From: Bacillus sp. V2I10
Lineage (GTDB): Bacteria > Bacillota > Bacilli > Bacillales > Bacillaceae
Reading direction: 5' to 3'
Assembly (NCBI RefSeq): GCF_030817055.1
Contig: NZ_JAUSYV010000001.1
Span: forward strand, 3,062,001 to 3,126,000
Length of the DNA stretch: 64,000 nt
In this document: positions 33,899 through 42,826 of the stretch, piece by piece
Numbering within the stretch: the first letter of the stretch is position 1
How the letters are laid out: each line of letters opens with the position of its first letter
Translations under genes and position numbers: made by a program
Notes under the pieces: generated by a model
Database searches by the model: none
What the model saw: only the letters and a program-made list of their open reading frames with translations
What the model was told of the DNA's origin: nothing

Positions 33899-33918
33899 GC
33901 GCCTGTTTGTTGAAGAAC
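33899..33918 (+). repeat. Dispersed repeat copy (GCGCCTGTTTGTTGAAGAAC)
   Basis: Preceded by TTACTCCAGAAAA. A second partial unit (CCTGTTCCAGTAAAGAAC) follows directly. Confidence 0.6.
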
Positions 33919-34030
33919 AATAGCCTGTTCCAGTAAAGAACTTTTTTGCAAAGAAAAGAACTTTTTATACAGAACGCTCATTCTCTTTTAGGCGACAACT
34001 AATCATCCGCGTTATTCGGCGCATGGAAAT

Positions 34031-34570
34031 TTAATGGACAAGCACACGCATGGAAGTTTGGATATGTTCCGCATACTTTTTAGCCTCTTGCTCGAGATAT
34101 TCATCCGTGCCTTCGTTCGCATTATAGGTGACGAATGCGGGAAGATAGATGCCGTTGCATCTGGTGAGGGTACTTTGTATCGGTCTTAATAATTCGCTGA
34201 TTGTGAACCAGTTGTAACCCCCCGAACGGTATTGCCTTTCCGTACCGCCTGTCGTGGTTGCTACCATGAACTCTTTGCCTTTCAAATTATCGCCTCCGGA
34301 TCCAAAAGCCCAGCCAAACGTCAATACATCATCAAACCACTTTTTTAAAAGAGGTGGGCAACTATACCAATAAAAGGGGAACTGAAACACAATCCGGTCA
34401 TATTGAAGCAGTAATTGTTGTTCCCTCTCCACATCGATATTCCAATGGGGGTATTCCTGATAGAGGTCACGAAAATAGATGTCAGTGTGATCTTTCAGCT
34501 TTCGTGCCAACGCCTGATTGGCCCGGGAATTATTTAGATTGGGATGTGCAGTGATAACCATAATTTTCAT
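34031..34570 (-). CDS. Flavodoxin-fold NAD(P)H oxidoreductase (YwrO/KefF-like)
   Basis: A 179-residue quinone or general oxidoreductase. The N-terminus MKIMVITAHPNLNNSRANQA gives the FMN loop, FQFPFYWYSCPPLLKKWFDDVL (shortened) the dimer/FMN motif, and TTTGGTERQYRSGG the second flavin loop. The ATG at 34570 follows AAAGGATG. It diverges from an HxlR regulator, and an 18-bp palindrome lies between. HxlR/oxidoreductase pairs commonly respond to quinones or aldehydes. Confidence 0.87.
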   Translation of the reverse strand: MKIMVITAHPNLNNSRANQALARKLKDHTDIYFRDLYQEYPHWNIDVEREQQLLLQYDRIVFQFPFYWYSCPPLLKKWFDDVLTFGWAFGSGGDNLKGKEFMVATTTGGTERQYRSGGYNWFTISELLRPIQSTLTRCNGIYLPAFVTYNANEGTDEYLEQEAKKYAEHIQTSMRVLVH

Positions 34571-34694
34571 AACGAACATCCTTTCTTATTTTTTATAGTA
34601 TCGCGATCTACACCCCCATTATTGTACGAAATTTCACTTTTGCAAAGTACGCTTTTTTTTCAGACTAGGTCCTGTGAAACGTACCATAGACGTT

Positions 34695-34712
34695 AGTACG
34701 GTAAACCGTACT
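34695..34712. promoter_or_regulatory. HxlR operator candidate
   Basis: Perfect palindrome AGTACGGT-AA-ACCGTACT in the divergent promoter region. GTAC half sites recur at 34648 and 34681, as is usual for HxlR/YodB-type boxes. Confidence 0.65.
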
Positions 34713-34805
34713 CAGTATGAAAAATCATCGTACTGTTTTCATTCTGAATACTTTGATAAAATTACAACTAAGAAGGTAAAGATCATGTGATTGGGAGATG
34801 GTAAC

Positions 34806-35171
34806 ATGCGAGAGGAAATTCGCGATTCTAATAAGACACAGGGGATATTGGCCACTCTGCATGTGATCGGAGGAAAATGGAAGCCACTCATTTTGTTTAT
34901 TTTACTGCATCAAGGCACAAAGCGGTTCGGGGAATTGAGACGTCTACTTCCGAATGTTACGCAAGGAATGCTTACCAATCAGCTTCGTGAGATGGAACGG
35001 GACGGACTCATCGTACGCCGAGTGTATCAAGAGATTCCGCCCAAAGTTGAATATTTTTTGTCCGATCATGGAAGAACGTTAAGTTCGGTTTTGACCGACA
35101 TGTGCGGGTGGGGATTTAAGCATATCGAATTTATGAAGAATGCTAATGGGGACGACGCAAACACCCTTTGA
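34806..35171 (+). CDS. HxlR-family winged-helix regulator
   Basis: A 121-residue HxlR/DUF24 regulator. The core GGKWKPLILFILLHQGTKRFGELRRLLPNVTQGMLT is partly quoted here (GGKWKPLILFILLHQG), followed by the wing DGLIVRRVYQEIPPKVEY. The ATG at 34806 follows GGGAGATGG. The only Cys (about 99, in DMCGWG) is C-terminal, unlike the N-terminal redox Cys of YodB. Likely target: the divergent oxidoreductase and itself. Confidence 0.85.
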   Translation: MREEIRDSNKTQGILATLHVIGGKWKPLILFILLHQGTKRFGELRRLLPNVTQGMLTNQLREMERDGLIVRRVYQEIPPKVEYFLSDHGRTLSSVLTDMCGWGFKHIEFMKNANGDDANTL

Positions 35172-35283
35172 TAAGGGAAATGAATTTTTATCCATGCTAT
35201 TTTTTAATATTTAGACATGGTCCTCAATCTATGAATCGTATAAACTAGAGGATAAATGTAATAGAAAATAGGTGAAGCAAGTG

Positions 35284-36150
35284 ATGGAGTTGGATACATT
35301 ATATAAGACATATCAACCGTTTCTTTTTTCCATTGCGTACCGGATGCTCGGATCAGTTACCGACGCAGAAGATATCGTTCATGATTTATTCCTGCAGCTT
35401 AAGCTTGACACCGATCAAATTAAGGACTTGAAGGCATATCTTGTGAAAGTAACGACAAATCGCTGTCTAAACTTTTTAAAATCAGCCCGTAAGAGAAGAG
35501 AAATTTACACAGGGCCCTGGTTGCCTGAACCTCGGGTACACCAAACAGAGCAGCCTTTAGATAAGGTTGTAACAGACGAAACAGTTTCTTATGCCTTTCT
35601 CGTTTTGCTGGATCAACTGTCACCTGTCGAAAGAGCAGTGTTCGTTCTTAGAGAAGCATTTGCTTATGACTATGGGGACATTGCCGGGATACTGGAAAAG
35701 ACTGAAGTGAATTGCAGAAAAATCTACAGCCGTGCTAAGCGGAAATTAAAGAATGATATGCCTGTCCATCTGGAGAATACTGAACGTGTTGATCTCCTGG
35801 CAAAAACATTCATAAAAGCATCGATGACCGGAAATTTTGAGGAATTTATTGATATTCTTACAGAAGATGTTGTACTTGTTACCGACGGCGGAGGAAAAGT
35901 GATTGCTGCATTAAATCCAATTGTAAACAAACAGCGCGTATCTGCCTTTCTTAAAGGAATTTCCGCTAAAGGAAGTTTCATAGGAGAACTTCTTCCTGTG
36001 ATAGTCAATGGTCAGAAAGGAATCTTGCAAGTAAAAGAGGGGTATCCTATCAAAGTCATCTGCTTTGAATTAGATTCAAAACAAAAAAATATCCGGAGAA
36101 TCTTTATTGTTTCAAATCCGGATAAATTAAATCATATTCCTGTTCCTTAA
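35284..36150 (+). CDS. ECF41-family sigma factor
   Basis: A 288-residue sigma factor. Region 2 (about 6-72, IAYRMLGSVTDAEDIVHDLFLQ) and region 4 (about 115-160, LSPVERAVFVLREAFAYDY) are followed by a C-terminal SnoaL-like extension (about 172-285). The extension carries an LVTDGGGKVIAALNPI motif, diagnostic of ECF41, and acts in place of an anti-sigma factor. The ATG at 35284 is preferred (AGGTG upstream). The ECF41-type promoter at 36192-36218 in front of the next gene marks its target. Confidence 0.9.
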   Translation: MELDTLYKTYQPFLFSIAYRMLGSVTDAEDIVHDLFLQLKLDTDQIKDLKAYLVKVTTNRCLNFLKSARKRREIYTGPWLPEPRVHQTEQPLDKVVTDETVSYAFLVLLDQLSPVERAVFVLREAFAYDYGDIAGILEKTEVNCRKIYSRAKRKLKNDMPVHLENTERVDLLAKTFIKASMTGNFEEFIDILTEDVVLVTDGGGKVIAALNPIVNKQRVSAFLKGISAKGSFIGELLPVIVNGQKGILQVKEGYPIKVICFELDSKQKNIRRIFIVSNPDKLNHIPVP

Positions 36151-36191
36151 TAAGGAGATACTGAGAGCTCAATGCGGGCTCTCTATTTTTA

Positions 36192-36218
36192 TGTCACAAA
36201 TCAATCCTCTGTTTTGTC
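36192..36218 (+). promoter_or_regulatory. ECF41-type promoter
   Basis: TGTCACA (36192-36198), exactly 16 bases, then TGTC (36215-36218). The published ECF41 consensus is TGTCACA-N16-CGTC, so one base differs. Confidence 0.75.
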
Positions 36219-36259
36219 TTATTAGTGAAACCTAAAACGATTTAATGGAGGAGATAGAC

Positions 36260-36721
36260 ATGGAGCAACGTATTAACTACATGCGGACAAATTGGGAAGT
36301 TGTCAAATTAATGAGTCAATTGGAGGAGTACAAGAAAACAACGGGAATTGATTACAAATTAATCGAATTGATTAAAATTCGTGCGTCTCAAATCAATGGC
36401 TGTGCGTACTGCTTGGATATGCACACAAAGGATGCCCGGGCAAATGGTGAAACCGAACAAAGAATTTACTGTTTGAATGCTTGGCGTGAGTCACCATTCT
36501 ATCATGAGGCGGAAAGGGCAGCGCTAGAATTAACGGAAGCAGTCACAACTATTTCGGCAAACGGTGTACCAGATGATCTGTATGAGCGGGTCCGCCTTCA
36601 TTTTGATGAAAAACAATATATCGATCTCGTTACCATAATTATCACGATCAACGGCTGGAACCGATTGGCCATTTCATCCAATAGCATACCCGGACACTAC
36701 AAGCCTGCAACAGAAAAGTAA
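36260..36721 (+). CDS. Carboxymuconolactone decarboxylase / AhpD-like protein
   Basis: A 153-residue helical protein of the CMD/AhpD family with the redox or proton-relay motif NGCAYCLDMHTKDAR (Cys-x-x-Cys plus His, about 51-65). The ATG at 36260 has GGAGGAG; the upstream ATG at 36245 is part of that site. CMD-type genes are the classic ECF41 partner (ydfG in B. licheniformis). Probably a peroxidase-like or thiol-redox enzyme; the substrate is unknown. Confidence 0.88.
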   Translation: MEQRINYMRTNWEVVKLMSQLEEYKKTTGIDYKLIELIKIRASQINGCAYCLDMHTKDARANGETEQRIYCLNAWRESPFYHEAERAALELTEAVTTISANGVPDDLYERVRLHFDEKQYIDLVTIIITINGWNRLAISSNSIPGHYKPATEK

Positions 36722-36733
36722 TTTTGCCAACAT

Positions 36734-36770
36734 AAAATCCCTTGTATTCAGAATGGATACGAGGGATTTT
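36734..36770 (+). terminator. Terminator after the CMD gene
   Basis: AAAATCCCTTGTAT pairs with ATACGAGGGATTTT, 12 bases after the stop codon. Confidence 0.8.
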
Positions 36771-36798
36771 CTTTACTTAGCTTTTTATTCCACATAAT

Positions 36799-36814
36799 GG
36801 CCCTTTAATTGAAC
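36799..36814 (+). repeat. Dispersed repeat copy, degenerate (GGCCCTTTAATTGAAC)
   Basis: Preceded by TTATTCCACATAAT, the usual left flank of the family. A hairpin (36843-36872, AAAAACCCT...AGGGTTTTT) and ATCAAACTTTA follow, as also near 43505-43550. Confidence 0.5.
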
Positions 36815-36902
36815 AATACAGCTGGAGTTTATGGATCAAAAGAAAAACCCTATAATTAATACAGGGTTTTTATCAAACTTTATTTTAAATTATCGAACTT
36901 TT

Positions 36903-37030
36903 TTACAATCCCACTACACTAGGCGAATTAAATGTGACTGCCTCCACGTTACCCATTGCAGCGGAGTAAGAAACAAGTGCATCGCCTAATGAATGGCCAG
37001 TCAAAGAAATATTCGCATCAGGGTATTTTT
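36903..37030 (-). pseudogene. Lipase-like (GHSLG) C-terminal remnant
   Basis: A minus-strand frame reads KYPDANISLTGHSLGDALVS, then YSAAMGNVEAVTFNSPSVVGL and stop. GHSLG is the nucleophile elbow of class 3 lipase or DUF2974-type hydrolases. No start codon or N-terminal domain remains. Confidence 0.65.
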
Positions 37031-37032
37031 TA

Positions 37033-37140
37033 ATGGCCACTAATGTTGCAATTGAATATATGTTAGTTGAAGAAGAAATTGATTTAGTTGTAACTGATGT
37101 TCAAATTACAAAAGATGATGTTGGTATACACGAAGTTTAA
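37033..37140 (+). pseudogene. Short acidic ORF, possible gene end
   Basis: 35 codons (MATNVAIEYMLVEEEIDLVV, then TDVQITKDDVGIHEV) without a ribosome site. It looks like the end of a larger gene fused to the lipase scrap. The family is not recognised. From 37141 to 37427 nothing else was seen. Confidence 0.3.
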
Positions 37141-37427
37141 TTAGATTGCTTATTTTTCTACCCCTCTAATTCTCATTGTATAAAGTGTGACTTCACTCAG
37201 CGGGGGTTTTTTCATCCATCACTGAATGGTAGCAAAACTTATCACATACGCTTAATTAAAATTACTCATTATTAACTGTTGGAAAAGAGATGATTTCGTC
37301 TTGGTGATTTTGGGTTTTAATCATTTTTATGACTTCATCATTTAAACTTAGAGTTCCTAATTTTCATGTCAATGATTGGAAAGGATTAACACAATTGCTT
37401 TAACTCTTTTCTATTCTTTATTCCTCG

Positions 37428-37700
37428 CTAACTTGTACCAAACCTTTTAGCTGCTCTGGCACGAGCACGCTCAGCTTCGACCTCACGATTGCGAGGCTCT
37501 GCACTGGTTTCCAGAGTGTCCAATAGATTCCTAGAAACCATTGCTACTTCATTGACTGCGCGATTAAACGCCTCCTCGTTCGCCTTTGAGGGCTTGTTAT
37601 AGCCCGTTATCTTTCTGACGTACTGAATAGCTGCTGCATGAATCTCTTCATCGGTAGCTGGTGGGTCGAAATTAAATAATGTTCTAATGTTTCGGCACAT
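37428..37700 (-). CDS. DUF2277 family protein
   Basis: A 90-residue protein that matches the DUF2277 pattern along its whole length: MCRNIRTLFNFDPPATDEEI, then SKANEEAFNRAVNEV and the arginine-rich end EVEAERARARAAKRFG. AAGGAG precedes the ATG at 37700; the longer frame to 37739 has no such site. The function is unknown. It stands alone between decayed regions. Confidence 0.85.
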   Translation of the reverse strand: MCRNIRTLFNFDPPATDEEIHAAAIQYVRKITGYNKPSKANEEAFNRAVNEVAMVSRNLLDTLETSAEPRNREVEAERARARAAKRFGTS

Positions 37701-37919
37701 AAATTTCTCCTTATTGTTTTCATTTATCCTACATTCCATTCTACAAGGGATACTTACTATCCTTTTCTACTTAAAATGCAACTCCAATTTTTTTAGAAGC
37801 AGAAAAGTGTCCTGCACTACAAGGATTTACTAACAAAGATGTTAATTTAAATGCTCCTCGTTTGATAGTCTTAAAACCCATGGGAAAAGTAATAAAGACG
37901 CTTTTCCTATTCCAGAAAT

Positions 37920-37939
37920 GCGCCCGATTGCGGAAGATT
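37920..37939 (+). repeat. Dispersed repeat copy (GCGCCCGATTGCGGAAGATT)
   Basis: Preceded by CCTATTCCAGAAAT. One change from the reference in the core. No gene is seen from 37741 to 38229; a weak further unit may lie at 37990. Confidence 0.7.
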
Positions 37940-38229
37940 GAAAAAAAATGCGAAAGAGCTGCAAAAATGACTTCTAAGTTATTTGACTAACGTGCCCATT
38001 AGCGCAAGAACGAAAAAGAGAAGAGATAGGATTATATACAATTTAGTAAACTAGCATTATTTCTAAATGATGGATTTTTTGATGTTATTAACACCAAATA
38101 TTTGTCTTAAGAGCACTGCTGGATTACAAAAAAGTGCTTATGGCACTTCAAAGTGCGTACTTCTCAAGTGTGGTTCCATGATGCAAAATAACAGTGAACA
38201 AAGCACAGTACAGAAGGAGCTGCAACACT

Positions 38230-38427
38230 ATGAAAAATGAATCTCAATCAACACGCAAAGTCGCCTTGGTCGTAGGCGCAAATGGTGTCATCGGTCGCAA
38301 CCTCATTGATCACCTAATTACTCTCCCTGATTGGGACGTGATCGGCGTATCGCGGCGAGGCGGAGAATCTGTCGGCCGTGTCCGGTATGTGGCTGCGGAT
38401 CTACTCAATATAGATGACACCCGCTAA
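38230..38427 (+). pseudogene. SDR/NAD-epimerase, N-terminal remnant
   Basis: From an ATG with GAAGGAG, 65 residues give a Rossmann start (KVALVVGANGVIGRNLIDHL, then VIGVSRRGGE and VRYVAADLLNIDD) and then stop. Just downstream, HMPPEFNVDQQ in another frame looks like a later piece. A large internal deletion of an NAD-dependent epimerase or PRISE-type reductase is likely. Confidence 0.7.
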
Positions 38428-38467
38428 CCATATGCCACCCGAGTTCAATGTTGATCAGCAAAATCAC

Positions 38468-38515
38468 ATCACTATTCTCCCATTCCTTCTAAATCGATGA
38501 GAGAATAGTGATTTT
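38468..38515. terminator. Terminator between the SDR remnant and the I36-like gene
   Basis: ATCACTATTCTC (38468-38479) pairs with GAGAATAGTGAT (38501-38512), followed by TTT. Confidence 0.7.
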
Positions 38516-38549
38516 GAAACTCCTTCACCTGGTTATTGGCAATCTCCCA

Positions 38550-39191
38550 TTATTTGATTTCGATCGCCGAGGCCTTGTTGTCCCAATCCGAAGCCATATT
38601 AGCAGTTTTACCATACCAATCGGAATGTCTAAACAATACTCCTCTGCCATACCCTTGATATGAAGTATGCTCCCACAGCGTCGTCGAATAGCTTGAAGAA
38701 GGTGACGCCGTACTTAAGGAGGAAATTCTGTCATTCCATCTGGAAGACAAGTTTGTAAACCCGTCTCTCCAATAAATATACTGCCCACCTTTATTTTTAT
38801 ACTCATAGAAATCGGTACAACAAGGACCGCTGCCCATGATCTCGACTTTGTTTTGAAGTCTCTGTTTATCTTTTTCGATAAATGCCTGCAAAGTTTCCCT
38901 GCTCGTAAATCCATACGCTAACCAATCGCCATTTTTATTCTGTTTGGGCAAAACCATGGTTACTTTTATGTCTTTGTTGGATGTGTTATTTACTTTGACC
39001 TGGGAATCCACATCTTTTCCATCCACAGTTAAATAGTGGAAAGATTCAATCGTATAATCATTTACCTGTTTCCCATTAATTAAATCATACTGACTTATCT
39101 TTTTTTCAGCCGCAAAAGATACATTAGAAAAGGAGAAAATCGCCAATAAGCTAAAAGAAACAGCAATCATGAGACTGTAAATCGTTTTCAC
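38550..39191 (-). CDS. Secreted peptidase-inhibitor I36 / crystallin-like protein
   Basis: A 213-residue exported protein with a signal peptide (1-27, cleaved after SFA). An N-terminal domain of unknown type carries GSGPCCTDFYEY. The C-terminal beta-gamma-crystallin/I36-like repeat is about 140-213: LWEHTSYQGYGRGVLFRHSD and DNKASAIEIK. Such domains bind calcium or inhibit metalloproteases, and are secreted. It stands alone. Confidence 0.65.
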   Translation of the reverse strand: MKTIYSLMIAVSFSLLAIFSFSNVSFAAEKKISQYDLINGKQVNDYTIESFHYLTVDGKDVDSQVKVNNTSNKDIKVTMVLPKQNKNGDWLAYGFTSRETLQAFIEKDKQRLQNKVEIMGSGPCCTDFYEYKNKGGQYIYWRDGFTNLSSRWNDRISSLSTASPSSSYSTTLWEHTSYQGYGRGVLFRHSDWYGKTANMASDWDNKASAIEIK

Positions 39192-39528
39192 TTCAACAAC
39201 TCCCTATTCATAAATTACATACCATTTAAATATAGCCGAACTCATTTTTTTCTTAAAGGTTCGAAATACATATATTTAACCTAGACTATATTACCAATTA
39301 ATACCATAAGATCTTTAACAATATATCACGTTTTTAAACTACTTTATTGTCAATCAACACTTAAGAGTCGATTTAATGGAATTATCAATGAAAAAAGAAC
39401 GCTTTATAGGGGTAGAGGGAGCCCCTTATGTGTTAGAAAAAGCAAATGAGATCGTTTATCTCTTTCATTTTCTTTTCTTTTTACGGTTCCCCTTTTTTTC
39501 AACCATTAATGATTCTAGCCAGCGTAGT

Positions 39529-39717
39529 TTAATCCTTATCAATGAACTCTGCTAGCTCTTTTTGGGTCATTCCTTTATTTTTACTATCCAATGCACAAAT
39601 TACATTACATTGCTCTGTAGTAATACCATAGTTTTTTAACTCTTTTTGAAAATAATTTGTTATTTTTGCATTTTTCCGATGAATGATAAAACCCGGAATA
39701 TCATATAAATGCAGCAA
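39529..39717 (-). pseudogene. MarR-family regulator, N-terminal remnant
   Basis: 62 residues (LYDIPGFIIHRKNAKITNYF, then GITTEQCNVICALDSKNKG and TQKELAEFIDKD) match the start of a MarR protein up to the recognition-helix region. The rest of the winged helix is missing. No replacement frame was found downstream. Confidence 0.65.
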
Positions 39718-39774
39718 TCAACCTTCACCTCTCGCATACCATTATAAACTATGACCTCATAAATTAAGTTAAAA

Positions 39775-39802
39775 AAACCAGTGTCTTAACCGACACTGGT
39801 TT
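39775..39802 (-). terminator. Terminator of the DUF5068-type lipoprotein gene
   Basis: AAACCAGTGTC with GACACTGGTTT, followed leftward by a T tract, 14 bases after the stop codon. Confidence 0.85.
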
Positions 39803-39815
39803 CTCTTTTTTCTAT

Positions 39816-41078
39816 TTATCTAGGTAAAATAAAAGGTGCTGTTCTACCTTTGAACGCTGGTTCCCCATCTTCACCAATAAACGGTCCAAATTCCATAGTA
39901 AACTTCTTATACAGCTGAAATTCATCTTTCCTGAACAAGAACACGTGTAATTTCTCGCCTTGTTGACCAGTTGCAATTTCTAGAGGATCACTCGGTTCAG
40001 CCATCCCCTGACTTAAAACTCTCGCCCGATTATCATCCACATTAAGAATAGTACCAAGATTCGAAATGCTCACAGGTGAGCTCGATTGATTATCAATCTT
40101 TAATTTGACCGTCAAAGACGCAACTCCACTATCCCCAAAATCATTGAACATCTCTTTGTTAGCTTCTGTTGGTATAACATCAGTGTATTGCACACCTTCA
40201 AGGGTTACCTTCACATCGCCAATCTGCTGTACTTCATTGATCCCGGATTTTTCAAAAATCATTTTCTTGTCGGCCCAGTTATCTGTAGACAAGCGATCCT
40301 GATAAAATTGAGGTTGACCTGCTGTTTCCTTCGCTTGTTCATCGTTGTAAATAAAATCATAAGCTGGTGATTGCTGTTGGAAACTATTTTTATATTGGTC
40401 GTTATCTGCCAACCCGCCTTCAATTATGTATTTCGGTTTAACAGTTTTTAGTTTATCAAATTCAGCATTGGTTAAAGTGAAGGTCTGTAAACCTGTTACC
40501 TTTTCACCAGCTTCAAATAAAGTGAAGTCATCTTTATTCTTCTTGATTATGTTAATTTGCTGATCTTCCGGTACAAAGTTTTTCCAATCAGACTGAATAA
40601 AATCTAAATCATTACTTAGTTGAATTCTGTGATAATTATTATAATACATAGGTTTGTCGGTTCCATTTTCAATGGTAACTTTAGTTGATACCACATATCC
40701 ATCGATTTGATCGTCAAATAGGATCTTAGAATACTCGTTCATATCTGTTACTTTAACAATCTGGTATTCATCAACAGAAACCTTAAAACCATTCATATCA
40801 TGTGTGTATTTTGGTTCTTTATTTGTGTAAATAACTTCAACATTACCTTCAGATTCTTCTGCAATATTCGGGTTCAATTCTTCTCCGGCGCTTTCAGAAG
40901 GTGGATTTTCTGTTCCTTCAGCTTTCGTTGTTTCTTCAGCTTTCGTTGTTTCCTCTGTTTTTGGCTTAGAATCTTTTTTTTCTGTTGATCCTGAAGCTTC
41001 TTCTTCATTTCCGCAAGCTGCTAATAATAGTATTGCTGCAGAAAGGATTGTTGCTGATAATACTTTTGTTTTCCCCAC
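39816..41078 (-). CDS. Lipoprotein with DUF5068-type domains
   Basis: A 420-residue lipoprotein. The signal peptide ends in lipobox LLLAAC (Cys at about 20). A charged linker with repeated EETTKAE units follows. Two beta-sandwich-like halves start near 105 (NKEPKYTHDMNGFKVSVDEY) and 270 (IFEKSGINEVQQIGDVKVTL). The layout resembles DUF5068/DUF4352-like surface lipoproteins of Bacillus. The GTG at 41078 with GAAGG is preferred over the far upstream start, since the signal peptide begins there. Function unknown. Confidence 0.75.
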   Translation of the reverse strand: MGKTKVLSATILSAAILLLAACGNEEEASGSTEKKDSKPKTEETTKAEETTKAEGTENPPSESAGEELNPNIAEESEGNVEVIYTNKEPKYTHDMNGFKVSVDEYQIVKVTDMNEYSKILFDDQIDGYVVSTKVTIENGTDKPMYYNNYHRIQLSNDLDFIQSDWKNFVPEDQQINIIKKNKDDFTLFEAGEKVTGLQTFTLTNAEFDKLKTVKPKYIIEGGLADNDQYKNSFQQQSPAYDFIYNDEQAKETAGQPQFYQDRLSTDNWADKKMIFEKSGINEVQQIGDVKVTLEGVQYTDVIPTEANKEMFNDFGDSGVASLTVKLKIDNQSSSPVSISNLGTILNVDDNRARVLSQGMAEPSDPLEIATGQQGEKLHVFLFRKDEFQLYKKFTMEFGPFIGEDGEPAFKGRTAPFILPR

Positions 41079-41239
41079 GTTTTCACAACCTTCTTTATTA
41101 TGTAATACCTCATAATTATAAATGAATACAGACAAAATTCCCTTAAAATTTACAAAATTTTTCCTTTTTCCTTTTATTGTAATTTCCAAAAAACTTTTTT
41201 TGCATTTTAAAACAACCCAATCATGTTATTCCAGTCAAA

Positions 41240-41258
41240 GGGCCTGATACTGGAGTAA
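41240..41258 (+). repeat. Dispersed repeat copy (GGGCCTGATACTGGAGTAA)
   Basis: Preceded by TTATTCCAGTCAAA. The only other feature of 41079-41592 is a minus-oriented copy at 41357. Confidence 0.55.
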
Positions 41259-41356
41259 GGAAGTAATTTAAAGGGTACCTCTTGAAATTGTAAGTTATTC
41301 CAGAAACTTGAAAAGTGGTTTCAAGAACATTTAATCGTTGCATAAAACCTCACTTT

Positions 41357-41375
41357 TTATTCAGCTATCAGGCGC
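41357..41375 (-). repeat. Dispersed repeat copy, minus orientation
   Basis: Reverse complement reads GCGCCTGATAGCTGAATAA. Confidence 0.5.
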
Positions 41376-41592
41376 AGTTAAGCGTGTGAACGTTGATTTA
41401 TCAATGAAATTAAATCCTGCATAACTATAAATTGTGACAATTTGAAATTCCTTGGCGCCAAATGGTGTTCGTGTGATAGGTCGGTTGGGAATCATTATGT
41501 AATCTTTACATGATTATAATATACATCACTCATTTTCTTTCTCAGCCTATGATAAAATGGAATAAAAAGGTATATAAGGAGTGGATCTATTG

Positions 41593-42135
41593 ATGTTTCA
41601 ACAGAAGATGACCCAACTAGTAAAAATGAAATCAACAACTTGGGGTTATGTGGCATGCATTTCGGCTCTCTTATACGCCGCACCCCATCTTTGGTGGGGG
41701 ATGGGAATATCTGTAGCTTTCCCAGGCGATTATAAATCATTCCCTGATAACGTTTGGTCAATAGCTATTGGATTTTGGATAATGGGTTTCTTAGCGGTTC
41801 TTGCAGCACTCTTTGCACTTTCTTTTATACAACCATGGGGTCGAAGATTTCCTCGTTTAATGCTACTCATACTCGGTTGGATTACATCAGTCGGGTTAAC
41901 GTTTTGGGGTCTCGGTTTTTTTTACTTAAGGTTTTTTATAGAAATTGGTCGCGTGACATCTTCCCCACAGTTTACTTATCAAGATTCAGAGATACACCCT
42001 ATAATTTGGGGTTACATTTGGTATTCATTGTTCTTAGTTTGGGGTATCTCGCTAGGTCTTACCGTCCTGCAGTATCAAAGAAGATCTCGTGTACAGAGTG
42101 AGGAAGTTAATAAATCCATGTCTATAGACAACTAA
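41593..42135 (+). CDS. DUF3995 integral membrane protein
   Basis: A 180-residue protein with four predicted helices (about 18-40, 54-80, 92-120 and 142-165) of the DUF3995 family. Typical are ALLYAAPHLWWGMGISVAFPG and a late HPIIWGYIWYS. GGAGTG precedes the ATG; the GTG at 41581 is part of that site. A broken relative lies at 42884-43271 on the other strand. Function unknown. Confidence 0.75.
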   Translation: MFQQKMTQLVKMKSTTWGYVACISALLYAAPHLWWGMGISVAFPGDYKSFPDNVWSIAIGFWIMGFLAVLAALFALSFIQPWGRRFPRLMLLILGWITSVGLTFWGLGFFYLRFFIEIGRVTSSPQFTYQDSEIHPIIWGYIWYSLFLVWGISLGLTVLQYQRRSRVQSEEVNKSMSIDN

Positions 42136-42195
42136 GTAAGTAATGGCAGTTACGATAACGAATTTTATTGAAAGGAGAAAAAAATAAGCTTTTTT

Positions 42196-42212
42196 GTTCA
42201 ACAATCAGGCGC
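42196..42212 (-). repeat. Dispersed repeat copy, minus orientation
   Basis: Reverse complement reads GCGCCTGATTGTTGAAC, close to consensus. Confidence 0.6.
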
Positions 42213-42276
42213 TTTTCTTCGATAAGGGACAGCGTCAGGAAAATGCGGATATACAACATTAAGGAAATTTCATACT

Positions 42277-42323
42277 AAAAAGCCCAATTTCTCTGTAAAA
42301 AATAGAGAAATTGGGTTCTTTTT
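42277..42323 (+). terminator. Hairpin related to that at 14294
   Basis: AAGCCCAATTTCTCT pairs with AGAGAAATTGGGTT, followed by CTTTTT. Together with the repeat copy just after, it mirrors the 14294-14375 block. Confidence 0.75.
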
Positions 42324-42338
42324 CATTACTCCATTAAA

Positions 42339-42357
42339 GCGCCCGATACTTGAATAA
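42339..42357 (+). repeat. Dispersed repeat copy (GCGCCCGATACTTGAATAA)
   Basis: Preceded by TTACTCCATTAAA directly after a hairpin, as at 14356. Confidence 0.65.
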
Positions 42358-42398
42358 ACATTTTACTTATTTTAGCTGGAACATGCTTATTTTCTAAT

Positions 42399-42722
42399 TT
42401 ATACTTCATCTTTACTATTAATATAAGAATGTCTAAAAAACAAAAATAAAGGTAGAGCTAAAGATAATCCAACTGTAAACAGAGATAAAAGACAAATCCA
42501 TTTTTCTTTAATGTTATACTTTCGTGATTCATTGAACATAAATACCAAGAAAACAACACATGAGATTAAAAAATCAACTGCAAAAAAGGCCGATATCGTG
42601 TTAGTAAATAATAATTCCATTAATAAACCTAAATCAAGTCCATTATCCCTGAGGAACTGAATAAAAAAATAATACGGAAATACAGTACCAATTAGCCCTA
42701 AAATCAAATATAATTTTTTCAT
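42399..42722 (-). CDS. DUF2834 membrane protein
   Basis: A 107-residue protein with three helices (about 4-22, 42-62 and 76-96). It has the DUF2834 start LGLIGTVFPYYFFIQFL and NTISAFFAVDFLISCVVFL. AAAGGGG lies upstream of the ATG. It is flanked by repeat copies on both sides. Function unknown. Confidence 0.75.
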   Translation of the reverse strand: MKKLYLILGLIGTVFPYYFFIQFLRDNGLDLGLLMELLFTNTISAFFAVDFLISCVVFLVFMFNESRKYNIKEKWICLLSLFTVGLSLALPLFLFFRHSYINSKDEV

Positions 42723-42826
42723 TGGATAATTTCCCCTTTTTTAACAAAGTTACTATCAGATTACCATAACTAATTCTAAGATCGTTCAAAATATATATAT
42801 TTTTGAAGATTCCTTTACTAAACAAT

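Noticed and set aside
39390..39555. Plus-strand ORF starting MKKERFIGVEGAPYVLEK
   Set aside because: No ribosome site, no recognisable family, and it runs into AT-rich low-complexity codons and the MarR remnant.
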